Below, piece after piece: positions 1 through 7,201 of a DNA stretch of 64,000 nt; position 1 is the first letter of the stretch, and the number at the start of each line of letters is the position of its first letter. The notes beneath the pieces were generated by a model. The model was not told where the DNA came from and did not search any database. It saw only the letters and a list, made by a program, of their open reading frames with translations. The stretch is from Sphingorhabdus_B arenilitoris (lineage in GTDB: Bacteria; Pseudomonadota; Alphaproteobacteria; Sphingomonadales; Sphingomonadaceae): assembly GCF_042651485.1 (NCBI RefSeq), contig NZ_JBHSDH010000013.1, forward strand, positions 124,001 to 188,000, read 5' to 3'. The translations under genes were made by a program, and so were the position numbers.

Positions 1-1
1 G

Positions 2-499
2 AGCAGGGTGCGTGCATTTCCTGAATATACCGATGCCATTTTCCCTCTGGCTGAAGAAGTTGGTATACAGCTGGTGCCCGCCGCCGCTTGGACTCAAGAA
101 ATCGCAGATAGCCGGGACAAGGCCCTCATAAATATATCAAAAGATGAAGGCCGGAAAGCAGAATGGGGAGAGCATCAGGCGGCGCAAAAAGCGTATGGCG
201 CGGCAGTGGCAGGGCGCAGTGATGATCCCATATTCATCCATTCCCGCGAATATGACTCGATTGTCGCAAAGGCCCAGGCACCTTATCAAAGCTATTTTGA
301 AAAAGATTTGGGGCCAGGAGGGTGGCTTGCCATAAATCAAGCACATTTGGCCTTAATAAATGGGGCTTTAGACAAGGTTTCTGGTCAAAATCAGGTCATT
401 GTGATAACCTTTGGTTCTTGGCATAAATATATGCTTATCAATGGATTGATGAAACGCAATGATGTGGTTTTGCGGGATTCTACAAGTTTATTTCGATAA
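2..499 (+). CDS. C-terminal part of an unknown protein (5' end outside window)
   Basis: The reading frame is open to the left edge, so the true start is probably upstream; a GTG at 8 is in frame but has no clear ribosome site in view. About 165 residues are visible. The last third has a hydrophobic strand followed by a Gly-Ser-Trp-His motif (VIVITFGSWHK) and then a predicted helix. This resembles the C-terminal end of TraB/DUF5694-like proteins, where a similar strand and a Gly-x-x-His precede the end, but the match is from memory and weak. No transmembrane segment or signal is seen in the visible part. Function unknown. Confidence 0.6.
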   Translation, partial: SRVRAFPEYTDAIFPLAEEVGIQLVPAAAWTQEIADSRDKALINISKDEGRKAEWGEHQAAQKAYGAAVAGRSDDPIFIHSREYDSIVAKAQAPYQSYFEKDLGPGGWLAINQAHLALINGALDKVSGQNQVIVITFGSWHKYMLINGLMKRNDVVLRDSTSLFR

Positions 500-634
500 T
501 CATTGCGAAATGGCCACGGATAATTTAGGCGTGTGCCAACTGACGCATGTTTGTCGGTTCACCAATCGCCGTGTTATGGGGGTGCGGCGAAATTGAATAC
601 CCCATGTGGTTTTGATATTTTGAGAGGAAAACCT

Positions 635-913
635 GTGAAGAAAATGAAATTTGCTTCGATGCTTGCAGTTGCAGGCGGTCTTGCAATGGCAACCAGTGCT
701 TGTGGTGGTGGCGAAGAAGCTGCTCCTGCAGAAGAAACTGCTGCTTGCGCACCTGCCGCTGACGCCGCTGCTTGTGCACCTGCTGCTGACGCTGCTGCTG
801 CTTGTGCGCCTGCTGCTGATGCCGCTGCTACTGCACCTGCTGCTGACGCCGCTGCTGCTTGTGCACCTGCTGCTGACGCCGCTGCTGCACCTGCTGAAGC
901 GCCAGCACAATAA
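635..913 (+). CDS. Small Ala/Pro/Cys repeat lipoprotein, unknown function
   Basis: Ninety-two residues from a GTG start at 635, chosen because GAGAGGA lies at 622-628 and a signal peptide begins exactly there; the longer open frame from 533 adds an implausible N-terminus. Residues 1-22 form a basic and then hydrophobic signal ending in TSAC-GGG, an imperfect lipobox, so it is probably a lipoprotein or secreted. The rest is low complexity: about five imperfect copies of an ACAPAADAA-type unit, most with one Cys, encoded by 27-30 bp tandem repeats over about 736-900. There is no known domain. The signal region is similar in style to that of the Cys-pentad protein at 20656-21003. A strong terminator follows at 997. 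It could bind metal or be a structural envelope protein; neither is shown. Confidence 0.75.
   Translation: MKKMKFASMLAVAGGLAMATSACGGGEEAAPAEETAACAPAADAAACAPAADAAAACAPAADAAATAPAADAAAACAPAADAAAAPAEAPAQ
736..900 (+). repeat. Imperfect 27-30 bp tandem repeat inside the Ala/Pro/Cys lipoprotein gene
   Basis: About five in-frame units, each reading roughly gcc-gct-gct-tgt-gca-cct-gct-gct-gac with small length and codon changes. One unit has lost its Cys codon (act in place of tgt). The variation in unit length keeps the frame, which fits selection on the protein. Confidence 0.75.
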
Positions 914-996
914 TATAGCGATTGCAGCATTGGAATAATCTACACGCGTCCTAGCAAGCGGAAGATTATTTCTTAAAAGCTGCTTTTTAGCTTGGT

Positions 997-1036
997 CAAG
1001 GGCTTGGATTTCGCGATCCAAGCCCTTGTTCGTTTC
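997..1036 (+). terminator. Rho-independent terminator after the Ala/Pro/Cys lipoprotein gene
   Basis: A perfect 13 bp stem, caagggcttggat (997-1009) against atccaagcccttg (1016-1028), closes a 6-base loop and is followed by the T-rich ttcgtttct. Confidence 0.8.
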
Positions 1037-1083
1037 TGCGAATAGGGTTACTTCCAATCTATTGAAACAAAGGATCGTGAGTG

Positions 1084-1740
1084 ATGAATCAGGTGGATGC
1101 AGCGCATATTGTCATCGAAACAATTATGGCGATGGTAAAAGATGGCCGCCCCCTGATGAAACGCGTATTGCCCGATGATGAAGTTCATTGGTGGGAACAT
1201 TATCCCAAGGCAGATGCCCGCGATAAACACACAAAATCGCGCTGGTATTATCATGTCCATGCCCCCGGCGACCGCGATCCGGAAGAACATGGCCATTTCC
1301 ATTTGTTCCTGCATCTGAGCCAGCTGGATGATGGTGTCACTCCGATCATCTCACCCCAGAAAAAAGGCGATACGGATCCTGTTCAAACCACTCATGTCGC
1401 TGCTTTGGCAATCGACCATAATGGCATTCCGCGCCAATGGTTTACAACCAATCGGTGGGTTACCGAGGAATATTTATTCCCAGCAGAAACCATGATCGCG
1501 CATTTGGACCGGTATAATGTGGATGAGACCGAGGAAGACAGCATCGTCAACCGGTTTGTAACGGCCATGGTCGCCCTTTATCGCGACGAAATTTCCCAAT
1601 TGCTGATGCAGCGGGATCAAAAGCTAAAAGAAATTGGCGCTGGACCGGATAACCCATTATTGTTTGAAAAGGGTAATGACGTGCTGTCCGCCTGCGATAT
1701 TGATCTGGACGCCAAGTTAGAGAGCCTCGGCATTGAATAG
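1084..1740 (+). CDS. DUF6969-like conserved protein
   Basis: A cytoplasmic-looking protein of 218 residues with no signal or membrane segment. The middle is rich in aromatic and His residues, with WYYHVHAPGD followed by a stretch containing EHGHFHLF, a pattern I associate with the alphaproteobacterial DUF6969 family. The clustered His residues suggest metal or ligand binding, but no function is established. Start: AAGGA at 1070-1074 serves either GTG 1081 or ATG 1084; I chose the ATG. It stands alone, and its 3' end faces the patatin-like gene on the other strand. Confidence 0.75.
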   Translation: MNQVDAAHIVIETIMAMVKDGRPLMKRVLPDDEVHWWEHYPKADARDKHTKSRWYYHVHAPGDRDPEEHGHFHLFLHLSQLDDGVTPIISPQKKGDTDPVQTTHVAALAIDHNGIPRQWFTTNRWVTEEYLFPAETMIAHLDRYNVDETEEDSIVNRFVTAMVALYRDEISQLLMQRDQKLKEIGAGPDNPLLFEKGNDVLSACDIDLDAKLESLGIE

Positions 1741-1752
1741 GCGGCGTTGGAG

Positions 1753-4104
1753 TTAGGGTCTGATCTGATCAATTTCCGTCCGCAGTTTTTGGATGAGCGG
1801 TGCGATTTTGGTTAAGCGCGGCGCTTCGCGGTCCAATATTGCGTGAAACGCCCGTTTCTTAAACGTCAATATGTCCTCAGGCGCGAAACCAGAATTTCTG
1901 GGCAGCGATGACAGTAAAATGTCAATCAGTCGGTCGGCCCCGTGCAACCGTCCCCATAGATAATCATTTTCCCGGTAGGTGCGGCTGAAAAACGCGCCAA
2001 AATTATTCAGCTCAATGCCTTTCAAAGTCGCTTCGGCCCCGCCCTTACGGATCGTTAAAGCATCTTCGGGCGATATCCGGTCAACCTTCACCGGGTCAAA
2101 TTCATCCAGTCCTTCCCCCTGCAACAAAGGTAGCGTTGCAATATCATAAAGGGGATAACCGAGATAGCCAAGCAGCATGATCCGCGACGGTTCCGACTCC
2201 ATATTGCATAAAGCGGTGAATAGTTTTTCATCGACCAGCCGGTCGGTCATTATCAAATTCCGTTTCGCCGCCAGCATATCGATGAAAGCACCGGGAGCCT
2301 CAATCCCATTTTGAACGGCTGCGGTTAAATCTTCCCCCATATAGGCCGCCGTTTCGCGTTCGATATACAGCGACAAACATTCATACAAACAGTCATGCAT
2401 AGCAGCGATGCCGTTATACCGGTCGGCCACGCCAAGCGCGTCATTTTGTTCGACATCGTCGGCCAACCGGCGCGCCAAAAAGCGCAGCCTGCGGATACGA
2501 AAACGCACATCATGTTCGCGGAAAAACAAAATGGATTGTTCCGTTGCACCAATGCCTTTGGCACCCGCGATAGAATCGAGCCCTCGCATCCGCAATTCCC
2601 GCCAAATGGCTTCTTTCAAATCGCGAAAATGGGCATTGCTGCTTTCATTACAAGCGCGTTTGGCCGATGCGATCATATCGTCGACCACGCCCACCAGCTT
2701 CAAATGACCATAGGCCGGATAGCTGTAGCCAGCGGCAGCGGCAGCTTTCTTATTTGCAGTCGCTCGCCATTTTTCGATGCGTGCAGGACTGGGTTTGGAC
2801 AGAAACCATGTGCGGCCCAGCATATCATCGACTGTTCGTTCAATTTCAATATGCAGGCTGCTGATGACCGCCTGCATCCGTTCAATGCGTTCTGACCGTC
2901 CCTGTAATTTGTCGAGGCTATCGCGAATGGGTTGTTCGCGCGGGATATTGGACGTTGCCCCAAATATCGTGGCCAGCCATCCCGGCGGTTTGATATTGGG
3001 CGGCTCGCCGGGTTTGCGGGCCTTACGAAAGCTTGGCTTGCCGGGCTTTGGATCAATATAAACAAAACGCCGGTCAACCTCCCGCCTTGCAGGCCGGTTT
3101 CGTAAGGCGTCAATGGCTTGGTTAAACGGAGCATTGGCCAATACCGAACCGTCGATCAACATCGTATCAGCGGCCGTTCCTGCGGCATATTGTTGCGGCA
3201 AAATGCGTTTTAGAAATGCGTCGCGGCCGGGCCAAGTAGTTTTGCGAGCGGTGATCAGCTTGTCAATCTCACGCGCGGAAAAAGGCGGAAATGCTCCGGG
3301 GAAGCTGGCCGTTGCGCGCGCGGCAAATACCAGGTTCGGTGTTTCAGCCAAAAATGATCCCTTGTTGTTTCGGGTCGAAAAGCTGATGGTTATCCTATGT
3401 TCGGTTTCCTGAACCTGGGGCGGGCTGTTCAATCGCAGCGTCTCGTCATGACCGGCAAAATCGGTCACGGTAACGAATAGATCCAAAGGTTGGTTTTTCG
3501 GAAGCAATATTGCGCCTTTTTCCGCTTTTTCCATGGCATCAAAGGCATTGAACAAAAGCTGCGAAAAACCCAGTCCGCCAAAGGGCGGTTTGAACCAGCG
3601 TGCCCGGACAAAACGGGACAATTTGGACGCGACCTCTTCGCGCGCTTCCAAAGCCACCGTACGTTCCACCGCGCCGCCTTTGCGCCGCAATATCGCCCAT
3701 GCAATTGGAATAGCCCAAAATTTGGAAAAGCGGGATAATGGCCGAGCATCGGGGTCGATCAATGTTTCAACATCCGCCGTTTTCAACCATAGGTCGGTCA
3801 GCGGTTCCAGTGACTGTCCCGTTACAATGGCCTGTGACAGGAAAACACCATTAATGCCGCCCGCGCTTGATCCGGCGATAATGTCGCTAAACACCCGCAT
3901 TTTCGTATTGCTGCTGGCCTCAATAGCGCGCAGCAATTCGCGGTATATATCTTCGCTACCCCCGGCTTTGTCATCGATGTCGTCGTGAAAGGCGCGGCTG
4001 GCCCGAACCAGATGCCAGATTTCCCGCGTGATGCCATGCATATAGATGGCAAGACTGACCCCGCCGTAACAGATCAGGGCAAGCCGGAGTTCTTTTTCAC
4101 GCAT
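1753..4104 (-). CDS. Patatin-like phospholipase-related protein (long form)
   Basis: A protein of 783 residues with a patatin-type catalytic core. The oxyanion region GGVSLAIYMHG is at about 14-24, the nucleophile elbow is G78-S-S80-A-G82 (Ser80), and the dyad Asp is D318 in DGSVLANAPF. The long C-terminal half, after about 340, is mostly helical and charged and typical of the bacterial patatin-related family of about 750-800 residues (TIGR03607-type), not of short patatins. It probably hydrolyses acyl esters of membrane lipids; the substrate is unknown. No signal peptide is seen. The DUF1287 gene ends 28 bases upstream on the same strand, so the two may share a transcript. Confidence 0.85.
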   Translation of the reverse strand: MREKELRLALICYGGVSLAIYMHGITREIWHLVRASRAFHDDIDDKAGGSEDIYRELLRAIEASSNTKMRVFSDIIAGSSAGGINGVFLSQAIVTGQSLEPLTDLWLKTADVETLIDPDARPLSRFSKFWAIPIAWAILRRKGGAVERTVALEAREEVASKLSRFVRARWFKPPFGGLGFSQLLFNAFDAMEKAEKGAILLPKNQPLDLFVTVTDFAGHDETLRLNSPPQVQETEHRITISFSTRNNKGSFLAETPNLVFAARATASFPGAFPPFSAREIDKLITARKTTWPGRDAFLKRILPQQYAAGTAADTMLIDGSVLANAPFNQAIDALRNRPARREVDRRFVYIDPKPGKPSFRKARKPGEPPNIKPPGWLATIFGATSNIPREQPIRDSLDKLQGRSERIERMQAVISSLHIEIERTVDDMLGRTWFLSKPSPARIEKWRATANKKAAAAAGYSYPAYGHLKLVGVVDDMIASAKRACNESSNAHFRDLKEAIWRELRMRGLDSIAGAKGIGATEQSILFFREHDVRFRIRRLRFLARRLADDVEQNDALGVADRYNGIAAMHDCLYECLSLYIERETAAYMGEDLTAAVQNGIEAPGAFIDMLAAKRNLIMTDRLVDEKLFTALCNMESEPSRIMLLGYLGYPLYDIATLPLLQGEGLDEFDPVKVDRISPEDALTIRKGGAEATLKGIELNNFGAFFSRTYRENDYLWGRLHGADRLIDILLSSLPRNSGFAPEDILTFKKRAFHAILDREAPRLTKIAPLIQKLRTEIDQIRP

Positions 4105-4131
4105 GCCAACAGCTATAAGCCGAAGCGAGGC

Positions 4132-4758
4132 TTAGGCAAGCTTCCAACGGAAATGGCCGTTCAGTTGATGATCGAAGAGTATATCTTCTTCCTGTGTGCC
4201 TCGGCCAATATTATGGATGACCAGCGGATTGCCATTATTCGCTCGCCGGTCGGACACAATACCGATGTGCGGCAAGCGGCCGCCTATCATGCTGGTAAAC
4301 ATATCCCCCGGTTTCCAATCATCGGGACTTTGGCTAATCGGCAGCTTTGCCCCCTGCCGTTCCAGGAAGACACGCAAATTGGGGACGCGGCGATGGTCGA
4401 TATTCCGGTCGGTCCTCTTCAGGCCCCATATTTTGGGGTAGAGACCGAAATTTGATTTCATATCCTCATGCACCAATTTCTGCAGGTCGACGCCCAATGC
4501 GTCCCGATAAGCGCGGATAACGACATCGGTGCAAACCCCCTTTTCCCGGGGCACATCGCCGCCGGGAAAGGACAGGCCAGTATAAGCAGGGTCATAGGTC
4601 AGAGTAACGCCAATTTGCGCGCGGGCAGCCGAGATGAGTTTGGCTGCACCGCTTTGCAACCGGGGCGCTGGGTTTGCTGGCTGCGATTGCGCGGAGCATC
4701 CGGGGATGGTCGCCAGCAGGACGGCCATGGCGCTGAAGGTTCTGCGATTGATCTCCAT
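4132..4758 (-). CDS. DUF1287 family exported lipoprotein
   Basis: 208 residues from ATG at 4758. The longer frame reaching 5064 would overlap radA and lacks a signal peptide. The N-terminus has NRRTF, then a hydrophobic run and IPGC, so it reads as a lipoprotein signal with a twin-arginine motif (possible Tat substrate; tatABC lie at 54.9-56.3 kb). The DUF1287 domain follows, with GVCTDVVIRAYRDAL (Cys), PHIGIVSD (His) and VIHNIG near the end. This Cys-then-His order resembles NlpC/P60-type hydrolases, but no enzyme activity is known to me for the family. It diverges from radA over 85 bases and lies just before the patatin-like gene. Confidence 0.82.
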   Translation of the reverse strand: MEINRRTFSAMAVLLATIPGCSAQSQPANPAPRLQSGAAKLISAARAQIGVTLTYDPAYTGLSFPGGDVPREKGVCTDVVIRAYRDALGVDLQKLVHEDMKSNFGLYPKIWGLKRTDRNIDHRRVPNLRVFLERQGAKLPISQSPDDWKPGDMFTSMIGGRLPHIGIVSDRRANNGNPLVIHNIGRGTQEEDILFDHQLNGHFRWKLA

Positions 4759-4843
4759 GAGTTGATTCTGCCAATCAATACATTTACGGCAGATGAATAG
4801 CCATGTTGCGTTCTTTTTTTGTTCTGATATAGATAATGGGGAT

Positions 4844-6208
4844 ATGGCAAAAGCAAAACGGAGATATGTGTGCCAGGCCTGCGGGTCGGAGGCGACAAGG
4901 TGGCAGGGGCAATGTGCCGATTGCGGCGAATGGAACTCCCTTGTGGAAGAGGCGGGAGCCACCGTTTTTGAAATGAAGCACCATTTGCGCAGCGGCGGGC
5001 GTGATGTTGTGTTGTCCGGGTTGAACAGCGACATCAAATTGCCTGAACGGGCATCGACCGGCATTGCGGAATTTGACCGGGCATTGGGCGGGGGGCTAGT
5101 GCCCGGTTCGGCAACTTTACTGGGCGGAGACCCGGGTATTGGTAAATCGACATTGTTGCTGCAAACAGCCGCAAATCTCGCGCGGCGGGGTCTATCGGTT
5201 GCTTATATTTCGGGGGAGGAAGCAGTTGATCAGGTTCGTTTGCGCGCCCGGCGATTGGGGCTTGGCGATGCACCGGTGCAACTGGCGGCGGCCACATCGG
5301 TCCGCGATATATTGACGACATTGGGGCAGGGGGAGCCGCCCGCTTTGTTGATTATCGATTCGATTCAAACAATGCATAGCGACTTGATTGAGGGCGCACC
5401 CGGAACGGTCAGCCAAGTGCGGGCTTCGTCGCAGGAGCTGATCCGTTTTGCCAAGGATCGCGGTTCCGCACTGATGCTTGTCGGGCACGTTACCAAAGAT
5501 GGCAGCATCGCAGGTCCGCGTGTGCTGGAACATATGGTTGATACGGTCCTGGCTTTTGAAGGCGAGCGTAGCCATCAATATCGGATATTGCGGGCCAATA
5601 AAAACCGCTTTGGCGGCACGGATGAAATCGGCGTTTTTGCTATGGCAGAGGAAGGCCTGACCGAGGTTGGCAATCCTAGCGCTTTATTCCTAACTGACCG
5701 GGCCGAACAGGTAACGGGCGCAACGGTTTTCCCGGCGCTGGAGGGGACAAGGCCTGTATTGATAGAGATACAGGCTTTGACCGTCCGTCTGTCCAGCGGG
5801 GCGACGCCGCGCCGTGCGGTGGTCGGATGGGACAGCGGGCGGTTGGCCATGATATTGGCAGTGCTCGAATCACGCTGCGGCCTCAGCTTTTCAACGGCTG
5901 AGGTATATTTGAATATAGCGGGCGGATACAAAATCTCGGATCCTGCGGCGGACCTTGCGGTTGCGGCGGCGCTGGTTTCGGCGCTTGCGGAAAAACCATT
6001 GCCATCGGATTCGGTTCTGCTCGGCGAGGTTGCCTTATCCGGCGAAATTCGGCCTGTTGCTCATGGCAATTTGCGGTTAAAAGAGGCAGCAAAATTGGGC
6101 TTCACCAGCGCCTATGTGCCGCCATCGGTAAAGGGCAATAAAGATATTTCTGTGCGCGAATTTCGCACCCTTGCCAATCTCGTTGACCATATGCTCGCTC
6201 GCGGTTAG
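4844..6208 (+). CDS. radA: DNA repair protein RadA
   Basis: 454 residues, the usual length. ATG 4844 begins MAKAKRRYVC; the 17 extra codons upstream in the open frame are not family-like. RadA is a RecA-like ATPase that drives branch migration and processing of recombination intermediates. Visible features: a four-Cys zinc finger (C10, C13, C24, C27), Walker A GGDPGIGKST at about 94-103, the RadA-specific KNRFG motif in the middle, and a Lon-protease-like C-terminal domain (about 280-454). cvpA starts 10 bases after the stop, so they are probably cotranscribed. Confidence 0.97.
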   Translation: MAKAKRRYVCQACGSEATRWQGQCADCGEWNSLVEEAGATVFEMKHHLRSGGRDVVLSGLNSDIKLPERASTGIAEFDRALGGGLVPGSATLLGGDPGIGKSTLLLQTAANLARRGLSVAYISGEEAVDQVRLRARRLGLGDAPVQLAAATSVRDILTTLGQGEPPALLIIDSIQTMHSDLIEGAPGTVSQVRASSQELIRFAKDRGSALMLVGHVTKDGSIAGPRVLEHMVDTVLAFEGERSHQYRILRANKNRFGGTDEIGVFAMAEEGLTEVGNPSALFLTDRAEQVTGATVFPALEGTRPVLIEIQALTVRLSSGATPRRAVVGWDSGRLAMILAVLESRCGLSFSTAEVYLNIAGGYKISDPAADLAVAAALVSALAEKPLPSDSVLLGEVALSGEIRPVAHGNLRLKEAAKLGFTSAYVPPSVKGNKDISVREFRTLANLVDHMLARG

Positions 6209-6218
6209 CAAGCGGAGC

Positions 6219-6755
6219 ATGACTGCTCTTGATATTATTGTTCTATTCCTGCTCGGCGCAGGTGCCGTTTTTGGTTTCATGCGCGGATTTGTGCAAGAGG
6301 CCCTGTCGCTGATTGCGTGGGTAATGATAATCGCCGCGATCAGGTTGCTGCACGGCCCAGTCACCGGCTGGTTAACCGACCCTGTGGGGACCGAGGCTGG
6401 CGCTGCTGTTCTCGCATTTTTGGCGATTGTTGTGACCACCTACGCCTTGGGCAAGGTGATTGCCAAATCGATCGGATCGAAAACCCGGCAATCGGTCCTA
6501 GGGCCGGTGGACCGGGTGCTTGGCTTTGGCTTTGGCATGTTAAAAGGGTTGATTGGCGCAACGTTGATCTTTCTTTTGCTGGTCATGGGATATGAAACCA
6601 TATTTGGCGGCGCAGCCGAGCGGCCCGATTGGATGACGCAATCGCGCACATATCCGTTGCTCAATGCCAGCGGTGAAGCCATGTCAGCCTTTATCAAGGA
6701 ACGGCGAGAAGGCGCAGATGCCGAAAGCGACGCCAACGCGCCTGCCGGACAATGA
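6219..6755 (+). CDS. cvpA: CvpA family inner membrane protein
   Basis: 178 residues from ATG 6219 (the open frame begins earlier, inside radA). There are four hydrophobic segments in the first 130 residues, beginning ALDIIVLFLLGAGAVFGF, and a charged C-terminal tail. This is the CvpA/colicin V production family. Its role in envelope homeostasis and biofilm-related phenotypes is known in other bacteria, but the biochemical function is not. It sits between radA and the NifU-like gene, whose start overlaps its stop by 4 bases (ATGA at 6752). Confidence 0.88.
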   Translation: MTALDIIVLFLLGAGAVFGFMRGFVQEALSLIAWVMIIAAIRLLHGPVTGWLTDPVGTEAGAAVLAFLAIVVTTYALGKVIAKSIGSKTRQSVLGPVDRVLGFGFGMLKGLIGATLIFLLLVMGYETIFGGAAERPDWMTQSRTYPLLNASGEAMSAFIKERREGADAESDANAPAGQ

Positions 6756-7201
6756 GCGCGAGCGGATTATATAACCGGAATATATTACGGCTCGCATCCA
6801 TGCTGCGGCTCGACGACCGGATTACCGCTCCCAACGGCAGTGCCGAGCGCCGGTCCGCGACATGCGGTAGCAAGATTGAAGCCGATGTGACGATAGATAG
6901 CGCTGGGAAAATTATCGCAATCGCATTTCGGGCAAAAGCCTGCGCCTTGGGGCAAGCATCAGCCGCGATTGTGCAGCAAGAAGCACCGGGGCAGAGCCGC
7001 GACAATATCGCTGCGGTTCGGTCGGCACTCGCGGCATATCTGAAGGACGGCGCAGATGCTCCGGATGCCTGGCCCGGCTTGGAGGAATTTGGCGTGGCCC
7101 GTGATTTTCCGGCTCGCCATGCCGCCATTTTGTTGCCCTACGATGCTGTGCTCGCTGCCATCGATGCGGCCAGCACAGCCGAAAAACAGGCCGCTATATG
7201 A
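6752..7201 (+). CDS. NifU/IscU-like iron-sulfur scaffold protein, Cys-to-His variant
   Basis: 149 residues resembling the IscU/SufU/NifU N-terminal scaffold fold. Two of the three cluster-binding Cys are in place: C38 (TCGSKIE) and C64 (AKACALGQAS, where SufU has a Cys followed by a small-residue helix). At the third position, where IscU/SufU has a Cys in the RxxCA context, this protein reads PARHAAILL with His123. It may therefore bind a cluster with His, bind another metal, or act only as a partner protein. It overlaps cvpA and the antiporter gene by 4 bases on each side, so it belongs to the radA-cvpA transcript. Confidence 0.78.
   Translation: MSASGLYNRNILRLASMLRLDDRITAPNGSAERRSATCGSKIEADVTIDSAGKIIAIAFRAKACALGQASAAIVQQEAPGQSRDNIAAVRSALAAYLKDGADAPDAWPGLEEFGVARDFPARHAAILLPYDAVLAAIDAASTAEKQAAI

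Noticed and set aside
736..900. Possible CRISPR-like array
   Set aside because: Units are in-frame coding repeats with no unique spacers.
500..1057. Long open frames on the minus strand across the Ala/Pro/Cys repeat gene, Ser- and Cys-rich
   Set aside because: They are antisense shadows of the GC-rich repeat: no ribosome site, no signal and no plausible protein.
2395..2895. Open frames on the plus strand inside the patatin-like gene
   Set aside because: Shadow frames opposite a well-supported gene, with no start signal or family features.
4793..4843. Earlier start of RadA at 4793
   Set aside because: The 17 extra residues are not family-like; the zinc finger and usual length fit ATG 4844.
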